From assembly GCF_000938255.1 (NCBI RefSeq), contig NZ_JYMR01000053.1:310001-374000 (forward strand): 64,000 bases of DNA, written 5' to 3'. Made by a program: the position numbers and the translations under genes. Source of the stretch: Bradyrhizobium sp. LTSP849. GTDB lineage: Bacteria > Pseudomonadota > Alphaproteobacteria > Rhizobiales > Xanthobacteraceae. A model generated the notes under the pieces. That model ran no database searches. It was not told the DNA's origin and saw only the letters and a program-made list of their open reading frames with translations. Shown here piece by piece: positions 21,754 through 30,847 of the stretch. Each line of letters begins with the position of its first letter. Within the stretch, counting starts at the first letter, position 1.

Positions 21754-21910
21754 GTCGGCCCCCTCTTGAACATAGCAGTTACGCGATCGGCACATCCGAC
21801 TTGCGCGCCCTTCCAGATGCGACGCTATGTCCGGCGAGTTCCATTGAGGTTTTCACGCGAGGCCAAGTTTTCGGGAAACTCGTCATCAATTTGCGTACAA
21901 ACGAACAACA

Positions 21911-21938
21911 AAAAGGGCGCTGAAATCAGCGCCCTTTT
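21911..21938 (-). terminator. Intrinsic terminator after rpsI
   Basis: A 9-bp GC stem (21915-21923 with 21926-21934) is flanked by AAAA and TTTT, 45 nt beyond the S9 stop. The symmetric A/T flanks allow use from both sides. Confidence 0.88.
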
Positions 21939-21982
21939 GCATTTCATTGAAGCCGCTTTCGCGGCGAATGTGACCGAAGCGA

Positions 21983-22459
21983 TTAACGCTTCGAGAACTG
22001 GAAGGACCGGCGGGCCTTGGCCTTGCCGTACTTCTTGCGCTCGACCACGCGCGAGTCGCGGGTGAGGAAGCCGCCCTTCTTGAGCACGGTACGCAGCTCC
22101 GGCTCGAAATAGGTCAGCGCCTTGGAGATGCCGTGACGGACGGCACCAGCCTGGCCGGACAGACCGCCGCCGGCGACGGTGCAGATCACGTCGTACTGGC
22201 CGGAACGCGCGGCCACGGAGAACGGCTGCTCGATCATCATGCGCAGCACGGGACGAGCGAAATAGACCTCGACCTCGCGCGCGTTGACCGTGACCTTGCC
22301 GGCACCCGGCTTGATCCAGACGCGGGCGACCGCGTCCTTGCGCTTGCCGGTGGCGTAGGCGCGGTTGAACTTGTCGACCTTCTTCTCGTGCTTGGGCGCA
22401 TCGGGCGTCGCCGTCTTGAGCTGCGAGAGCTGGTCGAGCGACTGAATGGATTCGGCCAT
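21983..22459 (-). CDS. rpsI: 30S ribosomal protein S9
   Basis: A 158-aa protein of the small subunit head whose C-terminal tail reaches the P-site tRNA. The conserved [15 protein letters not shown] and [19 protein letters not shown] are present, and the chain ends with the invariant [11 protein letters not shown]. An N-terminal extension of about 30 residues is usual in alphaproteobacteria. It starts 2 nt after rplM and is cotranscribed with it. Confidence 0.98.
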   Translation of the reverse strand: MAESIQSLDQLSQLKTATPDAPKHEKKVDKFNRAYATGKRKDAVARVWIKPGAGKVTVNAREVEVYFARPVLRMMIEQPFSVAARSGQYDVICTVAGGGLSGQAGAVRHGISKALTYFEPELRTVLKKGGFLTRDSRVVERKKYGKAKARRSFQFSKR

Positions 22460-22461
22460 GA

Positions 22462-22926
22462 TTATGCGGCCCTCGTGTTCTTGCGGTTCAACTTGGCGAT
22501 GTCGATCTTCTCGGGCGTCTGGGCCTCGTGCGGATGATCGGCGCCGCCGTAAACGCGGAGGTTGCCCATCTGGACGCGACCGAGCGGACCACGCGGGATC
22601 ATGCGCTCGACGGCCTTCTCGAGCACGCGCTCGGGATGCTTGCCCTCGAGGATCTGGCGCGCGGTGCGCTCCTTGACGTGGCCGACATAGCCGGTGTGCT
22701 TATAGTAGGTCTTCTGCTCGCGCTTGCGGCCGGTGAGGACCGCATGCTGGGCGTTGATGATGATGATGTTGTCGCCGCAATCAACGTGAGGCGTGTAGGT
22801 CGGGAGATGCTTGCCGCGCAGGCGCATGGCGACGATGGTGGCGAGGCGGCCGACGACCAGACCCTTGGCGTCGATCAGCACCCACTTCTTCGTCACCTCA
22901 GCCGGCTTTGCCGAAAAGGTTTTCAT
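22462..22926 (-). CDS. rplM: 50S ribosomal protein L13
   Basis: A 154-aa early-assembly protein of the large subunit. Family motifs include [26 protein letters not shown] near the end, and [20 protein letters not shown]. The ATG at 22926 starting [15 protein letters not shown] gives the normal length; the frame continues upstream into the leader but without coding character. It is the first gene of the rplM-rpsI operon. Confidence 0.98.
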   Translation of the reverse strand: MKTFSAKPAEVTKKWVLIDAKGLVVGRLATIVAMRLRGKHLPTYTPHVDCGDNIIIINAQHAVLTGRKREQKTYYKHTGYVGHVKERTARQILEGKHPERVLEKAVERMIPRGPLGRVQMGNLRVYGGADHPHEAQTPEKIDIAKLNRKNTRAA

Positions 22927-22984
22927 ATCGGAGTTTCCGTGGACGGGGAGATATCGGCGCGAACACCGCACCGGACTGCGCGGT

Positions 22985-23013
22985 TTTCTAAAGAAGTGGC
23001 GCGTAACGGTCAA
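22985..23013 (-). promoter_or_regulatory. Sigma-70-type promoter of rplM-rpsI
   Basis: On the minus strand TTGACC (23008-23013), a 17-nt spacer and TAGAAA (22985-22990) give a good housekeeping promoter. Transcription would start near 22978, leaving a leader of about 50 nt. Confidence 0.6.
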
Positions 23014-23085
23014 TGCCCGAGAGCGCAAAATAGACAAGCGAAATCAGTATCTTAAAATTATGGTGCTATAATACCCGCAAAAAGC

Positions 23086-23514
23086 TCAAACATTTGGAAT
23101 GGAATAGGTCGATGTGACATGAGCGATCGGATCGGGCGAGGTCCCGGACAACAGGTTCACCTCCCCGACCGCCAGGCGCTTGCCGAGCTTGAGAAGCCGC
23201 GCCTCCGCCAGCACGTCCTGCCCGGGCTGGCCCTTGCGCAGGAAATTGATGTTGAGATTGGTGGTGACCGCGAGCCCGATCGGCCCGATCGCCGACAGCA
23301 GCACCACGTACATCGCGAAATCGGCCAGTGCCATCAGCGTTGGGCCCGACACGGTTCCGCCGGGCCGCAGCATCTTTTCGCCGTAGCGCTGGCGCAGGAG
23401 GCAGGTCTGGCCATCCGCGCTCTCGATCGTGATGTCGTCGCCGCTGAAGGCCTGGGGAAACTCGTCGCGGAGAAACTGCTCAAGCTCCGCCACGCTCATT
23501 TTCGCTAATGCCAT
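23086..23514 (-). CDS. PaaI-type acyl-CoA thioesterase (hotdog fold)
   Basis: A 142-aa hotdog-fold protein. The central helix region GGTVSGPTLMALADFAMYVVL carries the active-site Asp position of PaaI-like thioesterases, and the strand TTNLNINFLRKG is typical. It likely hydrolyses an acyl- or aryl-CoA, possibly linked to the divergent enoyl-CoA hydratase gene 99 nt away. ATG 23514 is chosen over the GTG at 23526 because GTGAGG sits 6 nt upstream of it. Confidence 0.88.
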   Translation of the reverse strand: MALAKMSVAELEQFLRDEFPQAFSGDDITIESADGQTCLLRQRYGEKMLRPGGTVSGPTLMALADFAMYVVLLSAIGPIGLAVTTNLNINFLRKGQPGQDVLAEARLLKLGKRLAVGEVNLLSGTSPDPIAHVTSTYSIPNV

Positions 23515-23613
23515 ACCACGCCTCACCCTCGCTTCACGTCGCCTGTTACATTAGGTTATCTGCATCATCCATCTGCGTCATCCAAGTGCAATAATCCAAC
23601 CGGAAACGCTTCA

Positions 23614-24438
23614 ATGTCCGCCCAGGCAGCCCGCGCCCCCTCTCCGCAACCGCCGATCCTGTTGCGCGAGACAATCGGCAGCATCGCGGTTCTGACGCTC
23701 AACCGCCCGGCCGCCCGCAACAGCCTATCGGAGGCGATGATCGCAAGCCTGCATGCCGAGCTCAATGAGATCCGCGACGACAAGGCGATCCGCGGCGTGG
23801 TGATCGCGGCTAATGGCCCCGCCTTCTCCGCCGGCCACGACATGAAGGAGCTGACGGCACGCCGCAGCGATCCCGATCGCGGCCGCGCCTTCTTTGCTGA
23901 GATGATGAACGCTTGCAGCGCGATGATGCAGGCGATCGTGCATCTGCCAAAACCCGTGGTCTCCGCCGTCCAGGGCATCGCAACTGCGGCCGGCTGCCAG
24001 CTCGTGGCGAGCTGCGACCTTGCGATCGCGTCGGAAGCGGCGAGTTTTGCCACGCCCGGCGTCGACATCGGCCTGTTCTGCTCGACACCGATGGTGGCGC
24101 TGTCGCGCAACGTGCCGCGCAAGCAGGCGATGGAGATGCTGCTGACGGGTGAGCCGATCCCGGCCGCACGTGCCCGCGAGATCGGCCTCGTCAACCGCGT
24201 GGTCGCCGCCGGCACCGAGCGCGACGCCGCGATTGAGCTCGCGCAGCAGGTCGCGCTGAAATCGGCCTACACCGTCAAGCTCGGCAAGGAAGCATTCTAC
24301 CGCCAGGCCGAGATGAGCCTTGCGGACGCCTATCGCTATGCGGCAGAGGTGATGACCGAGAACATGATGGCGCGCGACGCCGAGGAAGGCATCGGCGCCT
24401 TCATCGAGAAGCGCACGCCGACATGGCGGGATGAGTGA
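23614..24438 (+). CDS. Enoyl-CoA hydratase/isomerase family protein
   Basis: A 274-aa crotonase-fold enzyme. The oxyanion-hole segments are visible as GPAFSAGHDMKEL and VQGIATAAGCQLVASCDLAIAS. The second catalytic Glu region carries TPGVDIGLFCSTP, a pattern seen in the EchA subgroup that lacks one of the two classical glutamates, so the exact reaction is uncertain. Beta-oxidation or another acyl-CoA route is the expected setting. It is divergent from the PaaI-like thioesterase. Confidence 0.9.
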   Translation: MSAQAARAPSPQPPILLRETIGSIAVLTLNRPAARNSLSEAMIASLHAELNEIRDDKAIRGVVIAANGPAFSAGHDMKELTARRSDPDRGRAFFAEMMNACSAMMQAIVHLPKPVVSAVQGIATAAGCQLVASCDLAIASEAASFATPGVDIGLFCSTPMVALSRNVPRKQAMEMLLTGEPIPAARAREIGLVNRVVAAGTERDAAIELAQQVALKSAYTVKLGKEAFYRQAEMSLADAYRYAAEVMTENMMARDAEEGIGAFIEKRTPTWRDE

Positions 24439-24443
24439 CTCCC

Positions 24444-24521
24444 GTCATTGCGAGCGAAGCGAAGCAATCCAGGATTCCTCCGCGGTGACAGTCTGGATTG
24501 CTTCGCTTCGCTCGCAATGAC
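24444..24521. repeat. Palindromic repeat with 29-nt perfect arms
   Basis: Arms at 24444-24472 and 24493-24521 are perfect reverse complements and begin with GTCATTGCGAGCGAAGCGAA, a sequence typical of dispersed palindromic units in many alphaproteobacteria. It lies between two plus-strand genes and ends 18 nt before the next ATG. Confidence 0.85.
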
Positions 24522-24539
24522 AACAAGAAAAGACGACAG

Positions 24540-25124
24540 ATGAACCACGACGCCTATCCCGACAATTACATCCGCGGCATCCTCAACAGCGTGAAGTCGA
24601 TCGCAATGGTCGGCGCCTCGCCGCAAAATGTGCGGCCGAGCTATTTTGCGTTCAAGTATCTGGCGCAGCGCGGCTACGACATGATCCCGGTCAATCCGGG
24701 CCATGTCGGCAAGGACCTGCTCGGAAAACCCTTTGTTGCCTCGCTCTCCGATATCGGCCAGCCCATCGACATGATCGACATCTTCCGCAACTCCAGCCAC
24801 ATCATGCCCGTGGTCGAGGAAGCCCTGACGCTCGATCCGCTGCCGAAGGTGATCTGGATGCAACTGGGGGCGCGTGACGATGCGGCGGCAGAAAAGGCCG
24901 AAGCGGCCGGCATCAAGGTGGTGATGAACCGGTGCCCAAAAATCGAATATGGCCGCTTGTCGTCCGAGATTTCCTGGATGGGTGTGAATTCGCGCACGCT
25001 GAGTTCCAAGCGCCCGCCGGCACCGACGCAGGGCATGCGGCTATCCCTCAATCGGATGAGTGTCGGCGGTGGCGAGACCGCGGCCTCGGATCGCGCCGCC
25101 AAAAACAAGACCGAGCGAAGCTGA
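24540..25124 (+). CDS. CoA-binding domain protein (YccU-like)
   Basis: A 194-aa protein with a Rossmann-type CoA-binding domain over most of its length: SVKSIAMVGASPQNVRPSY near residue 15, DMIPVNPGHVG, then the conserved IDMIDIFRNSSHIMPVVEEAL and MQLGARDDAAAEKAEAAG, and the NRCPKIEY end of the domain. A Lys/Arg-rich tail of about 45 residues follows. Members are related to succinyl-CoA synthetase alpha N-domains, but their role is poorly defined. Start is ATG 24540; the frame upstream runs into the palindromic repeat. Confidence 0.88.
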   Translation: MNHDAYPDNYIRGILNSVKSIAMVGASPQNVRPSYFAFKYLAQRGYDMIPVNPGHVGKDLLGKPFVASLSDIGQPIDMIDIFRNSSHIMPVVEEALTLDPLPKVIWMQLGARDDAAAEKAEAAGIKVVMNRCPKIEYGRLSSEISWMGVNSRTLSSKRPPAPTQGMRLSLNRMSVGGGETAASDRAAKNKTERS

Positions 25125-25253
25125 CGCAATTGCGAAGGATCGATTTCGCGCACGCGACAATGCGTAGCACGATGTGAAGCCGCAGCTTGACGGCGGGCGC
25201 TGTGACGATCAGCATGCCGCGCGATTTCAGACCACAAGAACAGGACGCCCTCA

Positions 25254-26534
25254 ATGAGCGATCGCCTTCCGGGATTTTCAACCCTCGCCGTGCATGCCGG
25301 TGCACAGCCCGATCCCACCACCGGTGCGCGCGCGACTCCGATTTATCAAACGACGTCTTTCGTCTTCAACGACGCCGACCACGCCGCTTCGCTGTTCGGA
25401 TTGCAGTCGTTCGGCAACATCTATACCCGCATCGGCAACCCGACCAATGCCGTGCTGGAAGAACGCGTCGCCGCGCTTGAAGGCGGCACCGCCGCGCTCG
25501 CGGTTGCCTCGGGCCATGCCGCGCAGGTCGTGGTGTTGCAGCAACTGATGCAACCCGGCGACGAATTCATCGCCGCGCGAAAACTCTATGGCGGCTCGAT
25601 CAACCAGTTCGCCCACGCGTTCAAGAGCTTTGGCTGGAACGTGGTGTGGGCCGATCCCGATGATGTCGCAAGCTTCGAGCGCGCGGTGACGCCGCGCACC
25701 AAGGCTATCTTCATCGAGTCCATCGCCAATCCCGCCGGCAGCATCACCGACATCGAGGCGATCTCGACGGTGGCGCGCAAGGCGGGCGTGCCGCTGATCG
25801 TCGACAACACGCTGGCCTCACCCTATCTGATCCGCCCAATCGACCACGGCGCCGACATCGTCGTGCACTCGCTGACGAAATTTTTGGGCGGCCACGGCAA
25901 TTCGCTCGGCGGCATCATCGTCGATGCCGGCACCTTCGATTGGTCGACGGGCGGCAAATATCCGATGCTCTCCGAGCCGCGGCCGGAATATCACGGCATC
26001 CGCCTCCAGGAGACCTTTGGCAATTTCGCCTTCGCGATCGCCTGCCGCGTGCTCGGCCTGCGCGATCTTGGCCCGGCGCTGTCGCCGTTCAATGCCTTCA
26101 TGATCCTCACCGGCATCGAGACGCTGCCGCTGCGCATGCAGAAGCACTGCGACAACGCCAAGGCGGTGGCCGAATTCCTCGCCGGTCATCCGGCGGTGGC
26201 CGCGGTGAATTATTCGGGCCTTGCCAGCGACAAGTACAACCAGCTCGCGCGCAAATATGCGCCGAAGGGCGCGGGCGCGGTGTTCACCTTCAGCCTGAAG
26301 GGCGGCTATGACGCCGGCGTCAGCCTGGTGTCGAAATTGCAGCTGTTCTCGCATCTGGCCAATGTCGGCGACACCCGCTCGCTCGTCATCCATCCCGCCT
26401 CGACCACGCACAGCCAGCTCGACGACGCCGCCAAGGTCAAGTCCGGCGCCGGTCCCGACGTGGTGCGGCTCTCGATCGGCATCGAGGACAAGGAAGACCT
26501 GATCGCCGATCTGGAACAGGCGCTGGCGGCTTAG
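25254..26534 (+). CDS. O-acetylhomoserine sulfhydrylase family PLP enzyme
   Basis: A 426-aa Cys/Met metabolism PLP enzyme. The PLP lysine is Lys209 in VVHSLTKFLGGHG, with cofactor contacts YTRIGNPTNAVLEERVAALE and DNTLASPYLIRP. Length and motifs fit O-acetyl(or succinyl)homoserine sulfhydrylase, which makes homocysteine from sulfide, rather than the shorter cystathionine enzymes. The 129-nt leader was inspected for a SAM-II riboswitch without a convincing match. Substrate preference cannot be fixed by eye. Confidence 0.93.
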   Translation: MSDRLPGFSTLAVHAGAQPDPTTGARATPIYQTTSFVFNDADHAASLFGLQSFGNIYTRIGNPTNAVLEERVAALEGGTAALAVASGHAAQVVVLQQLMQPGDEFIAARKLYGGSINQFAHAFKSFGWNVVWADPDDVASFERAVTPRTKAIFIESIANPAGSITDIEAISTVARKAGVPLIVDNTLASPYLIRPIDHGADIVVHSLTKFLGGHGNSLGGIIVDAGTFDWSTGGKYPMLSEPRPEYHGIRLQETFGNFAFAIACRVLGLRDLGPALSPFNAFMILTGIETLPLRMQKHCDNAKAVAEFLAGHPAVAAVNYSGLASDKYNQLARKYAPKGAGAVFTFSLKGGYDAGVSLVSKLQLFSHLANVGDTRSLVIHPASTTHSQLDDAAKVKSGAGPDVVRLSIGIEDKEDLIADLEQALAA

Positions 26535-26654
26535 TATTCCTTGCCGTCCGAGGCATGCGAAAGCGCGCCCCGGAACGCGCCCTCGTTAACAGTCATTAAC
26601 CATATCTGCCGCATACATCGTCCTTGGATCGCCCTTTTTGATTCGGAGCCGACG

Positions 26655-26999
26655 ATGCTGCGCTGGATGGTGCCTGCCCTTGCGGCGATGCTGACGGTGT
26701 CAAGCGCGCTCGCCGCCGATCTGCCGGCCACGCCGAAACGGCGGGCCGCCGCTCCGCAGCAAGAGCCGCCAAAAGTCTATGTCGAAACCGATCCGGACGC
26801 GCTGATCTCGCCGGCCTATGGCATCGGCAGCTACATTCGCAACCTGCCGGGCACGCCGCTGCTGCCGGGCTCGCATACGCTGCCGGGCAATTACGGCCGT
26901 CCCTGGGACTACGACTATCAGGGCTCGTATTACGGCGGCAAGCAGGTCGATTATTTCTGGCGACTGCCGTACTCGTGCGGCATCTACGGCTATTGCTAG
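26655..26999 (+). CDS. Small secreted Pro/Gly/Tyr-rich protein
   Basis: A 114-aa protein with a signal peptide ([20 protein letters not shown], cleavage near AAD) and a mature chain rich in Pro, Gly and Tyr ([20 protein letters not shown], then [17 protein letters not shown]), ending in two Cys that could form a disulfide (SCGIYGYC). The start at 26655 is chosen because it begins the signal peptide; the open frame upstream has no protein character. The last 4 nt overlap the convergent ctaA gene. Function unknown; envelope location expected. Confidence 0.75.
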   Translation: MLRWMVPALAAMLTVSSALAADLPATPKRRAAAPQQEPPKVYVETDPDALISPAYGIGSYIRNLPGTPLLPGSHTLPGNYGRPWDYDYQGSYYGGKQVDYFWRLPYSCGIYGYC

Positions 27000-28096
27000 C
27001 CGGGCTGCCCCACTGGAACCACGCGCGGCTGTGCTTCCGCGCTTTGCCGTGAGGCCAGCCGCTCCGCCTGCATCACCGCAAGCGTGAGCACCACGATCGC
27101 GACGGCCTGGTGCGAAAGCGCGAGGTCAATCGGTACCTGATTGAGCAGCGTAAGGATGCCAAGCACCGCCTGCAAACTCACCGCGCCCAACAGCCAGAGC
27201 GCGCCACTCGCCACCGAACCTGCGCGAGACCGCACCGCATCTAACGCGTGCAGCGCCGCGAGCGCGAACAGCGCATAGGCCGTCATGCGGTGCTCGAACT
27301 GCACGGTCAGCACATTGTCGAACATGTTGCGCCACCACGGCGTCTCGAACCACAGCCGGTCCGCGGGCGGAATGAACGCGCCGTCGATCTGAGGCCAGGT
27401 GTTGTAGGCGCGCCCCGCGCGCAGGCCCGCAACCAGCGCGCCAAAATAGATCTGGACGAAGGTCACGACGAGAAGCAACCCGCTCGTCAACCGCAGCCGC
27501 GCGGGCGCTGCGATCTGCGGCCGGTCTGCAAGCCGCCGCACAGTCCAGACGATGCCGGCGAAGATCAGGAGAGCGAGCACCAGATGTGTCGCCAGCCGAT
27601 ATTGCGACACCTCGACGCGCTCGGAGAGGCCCGAAGCCACCATCCACCAGCCGACTGCGCCCTGGAGCCCGCCGAGTGCAAACAAGAACCACAGCCGCCG
27701 CTTCAATTCACCGGACAAGCCGCCGCGCCACAGGAAGAACAGGAATGGCAGCAGATAGGCGATGCCGATGAAACGGCCGAGCAGCCGGTGGCTCCATTCC
27801 CACCAGAAGATCTCCTTGAACTCGGACAGGCTCATGCCGGCGTTGAGCTCGCGATATTGCGGGATCTTCTTGTAGGCCTCGAAGGCGTCGGTCCACTGCG
27901 CCTCTGAAAGCGGCGGCATGCTGCCGGTGACCGGCTTCCATTCGACGATCGAGAGACCGGATTCCGTCAGGCGCGTCGCACCTCCGACCAGCACCATCAG
28001 CGCGATCAAGGCGGCTACGGAAATCAGCCACCAGCGCACGGCGCGATGCGGCTTGGTCAAGGCGGAATTCGTCGTCATGTCAGGGGTCGAAACCAA
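26996..28096 (-). CDS. ctaA: Heme A synthase (COX15/CtaA)
   Basis: A 366-aa membrane enzyme that oxidises the C8 methyl of heme O to the formyl group of heme A, the cofactor of aa3-type cytochrome oxidases. Eight membrane spans fit the profile. The heme-ligand histidines lie in [42 protein letters not shown] and [13 protein letters not shown]. The conserved [21 protein letters not shown] follows the first span. This is the long alphaproteobacterial/mitochondrial type. No cox genes are next to it in the window. Confidence 0.96.
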   Translation of the reverse strand: MVSTPDMTTNSALTKPHRAVRWWLISVAALIALMVLVGGATRLTESGLSIVEWKPVTGSMPPLSEAQWTDAFEAYKKIPQYRELNAGMSLSEFKEIFWWEWSHRLLGRFIGIAYLLPFLFFLWRGGLSGELKRRLWFLFALGGLQGAVGWWMVASGLSERVEVSQYRLATHLVLALLIFAGIVWTVRRLADRPQIAAPARLRLTSGLLLVVTFVQIYFGALVAGLRAGRAYNTWPQIDGAFIPPADRLWFETPWWRNMFDNVLTVQFEHRMTAYALFALAALHALDAVRSRAGSVASGALWLLGAVSLQAVLGILTLLNQVPIDLALSHQAVAIVVLTLAVMQAERLASRQSAEAQPRVVPVGQPG

Positions 28097-28174
28097 GGCT
28101 TGAACCGGACTGCGTGCCCCTTATAGTCCCCCGCTCCCGCAGCGCAAGTTACGCGAAAGCCGCAATATTCCGCC

Positions 28175-28396
28175 ATGACGATCCGCACCCGCAAGTTCCT
28201 CGGCGCCATCCTGCTCCTGGTGCTGGCCACCGTCTGGGCCCTGCTCGGCATGGCGGCGGCGCAGATGCCGTGGATCGCGGAGTCCGGCTGGCGGCAGGCG
28301 ATCTATTACGTGGTGGTCGGCATGGGTTGGGTGCTGCCGGCGATGCCGATCGTGAGCTGGATGCAGCGGCCCGACCGCGCCAAATCTAGTTCGTAA
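28175..28396 (+). CDS. DUF2842 family small membrane protein
   Basis: A 73-aa protein with two membrane spans (about residues 7-30 and 41-62), TVWALLGMAAAQMPW and YYVVVGMGWVLPAMPIVSWM, the usual DUF2842 pattern of alphaproteobacteria. It is divergent from ctaA, a neighbour often seen for this family, so a link to cytochrome oxidase biogenesis is possible but unproven. Its 3' end overlaps the convergent deacetylase-like gene by 11 nt. Confidence 0.85.
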   Translation: MTIRTRKFLGAILLLVLATVWALLGMAAAQMPWIAESGWRQAIYYVVVGMGWVLPAMPIVSWMQRPDRAKSSS

Positions 28397-29429
28397 CGGC
28401 GCCGGTCGGTTTTACCGGCGGAAACGCAATTCCGGACACCAGGACGCGCATCATGCGCAGCGAGCGTACCCTTCCGTCCCAGGAAATCCGCGGCAGCGCG
28501 CGCAGATTGGTGCGCCCCTCCGCATCCACGATGCCCGGCAGCGTCGACACCGCGCTGGCAAAGCCGGCCTCCTCCGCCATCACGACGTGGGTGCGCCGGA
28601 ACGAGGCGCGATCGCCGAACGGAAACGCCAGATGCCGTATCTCGCGGCCGAAGGCCGCTTCCGCGACCGCCTTGCCCATCGTGATCTCGCGCAGCGCAGC
28701 CGTGTCCTTCATGTTGGCGAGAACGGGATAGTTCACGGTCGCATTGCCGATCGTCACCAGCGGATCGGCTGCGAGCTTCGCCAGATCCTCCCAATTCATC
28801 GACGCTTCGCGCGAGAGCGTGGCGAGATCGATCCGGTAGCGGGTGCAGAGATCGGCGATCGCAGCCGACAGCTGCGCCGGCGTCAGCGAGCGCAACCAGC
28901 CCTCGACGAACGAGAACAGCGCCTGCTTCTCGGCATTGCCTGTGACGGTGAAGCGCTGCTCCCTGTCACCCATCATCAGGCTGAGGCGGCTCTCGCGCGC
29001 AATCACCTGTTCGAGCCCGAGCCACCACGCTTCGCCGACGCCATCGGGAAAGGCGGTCGGAACGTAGACAGTGAACGGAACCGCGTGGCGCGCCAATATC
29101 GGATAGGCAAAGCTGATGAGGTCCTTGGCAGCGCCATCGAAGGTGAGCGCCACGAAGCGCCGTTTCTCCGGCAACGTCACCGCGCGCCGGCAGACCTCGT
29201 CCATGCCAATAAAGTCATACTTCCAGCGCTTCAGCGCGCGAATGGTGCGATCGAGGAATTGCGGCGTGATCTCGTTTTCGCGCAACGGCTGGAACGCACC
29301 GCTCCGCCGTGGCCGCACCCGCTCGAAGCGCAGGATGGCGCCCTCGCCGCGGCTGCGCAGCAACGGCTGGCCGGTGAACCAGGCCAGTTCAAGCCGCAAC
29401 CGCTCCAGCCATCTGTCGTCGGATGCCAA
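28386..29429 (-). CDS. Polysaccharide-deacetylase-like protein with lost metal ligands
   Basis: A 347-aa protein with the NodB-homology layout. Motif 1 is reduced to TFDGA (96-100; active enzymes have TFDDG), and motif 2, normally H-x3-H, is GNATVNYP with Asn229 and Asn233 in place of the metal-binding histidines. The later strands HLAFPFG and GFASAVSTLPG are conserved. By family knowledge this should abolish zinc-dependent deacetylation, so it may be a sugar-binding or regulatory relative. It is divergent from the acyltransferase gene and belongs to the exopolysaccharide locus by position. Confidence 0.82.
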   Translation of the reverse strand: MASDDRWLERLRLELAWFTGQPLLRSRGEGAILRFERVRPRRSGAFQPLRENEITPQFLDRTIRALKRWKYDFIGMDEVCRRAVTLPEKRRFVALTFDGAAKDLISFAYPILARHAVPFTVYVPTAFPDGVGEAWWLGLEQVIARESRLSLMMGDREQRFTVTGNAEKQALFSFVEGWLRSLTPAQLSAAIADLCTRYRIDLATLSREASMNWEDLAKLAADPLVTIGNATVNYPVLANMKDTAALREITMGKAVAEAAFGREIRHLAFPFGDRASFRRTHVVMAEEAGFASAVSTLPGIVDAEGRTNLRALPRISWDGRVRSLRMMRVLVSGIAFPPVKPTGAVTN

Positions 29430-29558
29430 TATCCCACCTTCGCGTAGGCCGGCGGCCTGTTCCCTCGCTTATTGTCATTACCCTTTGTTGACCTTTCTTT
29501 GCAAAGGTCGGCCACAAGCCGAAATACGCATTTTTTGATTTCTCGACAGGTTTCGCGA

Positions 29559-30740
29559 ATGACCATGGCTGCGGCGATGCAAAGCCGGACGGCAGAAGCG
29601 CCAGCGCGGTCGAAAGCGAGCCGCATCGCGCATGTCGACATCGTCGCCGATCTCGGCCAGGCCGAGCCGGTCTGGCGCGCCTTCGAAGAACCCGGCCATC
29701 TCTCCACGCCCTATCAACGGTTCGATATGTTGAGCCCCTGGCAGCGGCTGGTTGGGAGCCACGAAGGCGCGCTGCCCTTCATCGTGATTGCCCGAGATGC
29801 CGAGCAAAAGCCGCTCGCGCTGCTGCCGCTGTCGCTCCGCCAAAGTCATGGCGTGCGCACCGCCTGCTTCATGGGCGGCAAGCATACGACCTTCAACATG
29901 GGGCTGTGGAACGCCGAGTTCGCCGCGCAGGCGGTCGTCGCTGATCTCGACGCGCTGGTTGCGCCGTTGCGCGGGCATGTCGACGTGCTCTCGCTGATGC
30001 AACAGCCCAAGCGCTGGCACGACCAGCAGAACCCGTTCGCGCTGCTGCCGAGGCAGAGCGCGATCAACGGCTGCCCGCTGCTGGTGATGGAGCCCGGTGG
30101 CCCGCCGGCGTCCCGGATCAGCAATTCCTTCCGCCGCCGCCTCAAGAGCAAGGAGAAGAAGCTCCAGGCACTCGCCGGCTATCGCTATCACCTCGCCACC
30201 ACCGATGCGGACGTCACCCGCCTGCTCGACTGGTTCTTCCGCATCAAGCCGGCGCGGATGGCCGAACAGAAGCTGCCGAACGTGTTCGCCGAGCCGGGCG
30301 TCGAACAGTTCATCCGCAGCGCATGCCTTTCGACGCGCGGCGAAGGCCGCGTCATCGACGTCCACGCGCTCGAATGCGACGACGAAGTCATCGCGATCTT
30401 CGCCGGCGTCGCCGATGGCCAGCGCTTCTCGATGATGTTCAACACCTACACGCTGTCGGAGCATGCGCGCTACAGCCCCGGCCTGATCCTGATGCGCAAC
30501 ATCATCGACCGCTACGCCGAGCGTGGCTACCGCTCGCTCGACCTCGGCATCGGCTCGGACGAGTACAAGCGGATGTTCTGCAAGGATGACGAGGACATTT
30601 TTGACAGCTTCGTCCCCCTGACCCCGCGCGGCAAGCTCGCGGCGATGGCGATGTCCTCGCTCAACCACGGCAAGCGGCTGGTGAAGCAGAACCAGATGCT
30701 GTTCGACCTGGCACGAAGGCTGCGCCAGGCGTTCGGCTAA
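29559..30740 (+). CDS. BioF2/GNAT-type acyltransferase (CelD/BcsL-like)
   Basis: A 393-aa protein of the double-GNAT BioF2 family often found in polysaccharide loci (cellulose CelD/BcsL). The N-terminal half has ALPFIVIARDAEQKPLALLPL; the C-terminal GNAT half has DDEVIAIFAGVADGQRF, then a typical helix-strand IDRYAERGYRSLDLGIGSDEYKRMF. It is likely to transfer an acyl group to a saccharide or its precursor in the cytoplasm. ATG 29559 begins the conserved protein; upstream codons lack coding character. A second ATG two codons later is equally possible. Confidence 0.85.
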   Translation: MTMAAAMQSRTAEAPARSKASRIAHVDIVADLGQAEPVWRAFEEPGHLSTPYQRFDMLSPWQRLVGSHEGALPFIVIARDAEQKPLALLPLSLRQSHGVRTACFMGGKHTTFNMGLWNAEFAAQAVVADLDALVAPLRGHVDVLSLMQQPKRWHDQQNPFALLPRQSAINGCPLLVMEPGGPPASRISNSFRRRLKSKEKKLQALAGYRYHLATTDADVTRLLDWFFRIKPARMAEQKLPNVFAEPGVEQFIRSACLSTRGEGRVIDVHALECDDEVIAIFAGVADGQRFSMMFNTYTLSEHARYSPGLILMRNIIDRYAERGYRSLDLGIGSDEYKRMFCKDDEDIFDSFVPLTPRGKLAAMAMSSLNHGKRLVKQNQMLFDLARRLRQAFG

Positions 30741-30840
30741 AGCATGATCCGGAAAAGTGCGAAGCGGTTTTCCGAAAAGATCATGCTCAAATAATAACCT
30801 AAAGCGCGATGACGATTCATCCTAATCTCATCGCGCTTTA
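30741..30840. repeat. Two palindromic units between convergent genes
   Basis: Unit 1 (30741-30787) has AGCATGATC/GATCATGCT ends and the inner AAAA-GCGGTTTTCCG pattern common in Rhizobiales intergenic repeats. Unit 2 has perfect 13-nt arms at 30800-30812 and 30828-30840 (TAAAGCGCGATGA). They occupy the whole gap between two convergent genes, so they probably also end transcription both ways. Confidence 0.8.
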
Positions 30841-30847
30841 GAATAGC

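Noticed and set aside
25125-25253. Possible SAM-II riboswitch before the O-acetylhomoserine sulfhydrylase-like gene
   Set aside because: The family position suggested it, but the leader lacks the characteristic SAM-II loop sequences; only short TCGCGC-like strings were found.
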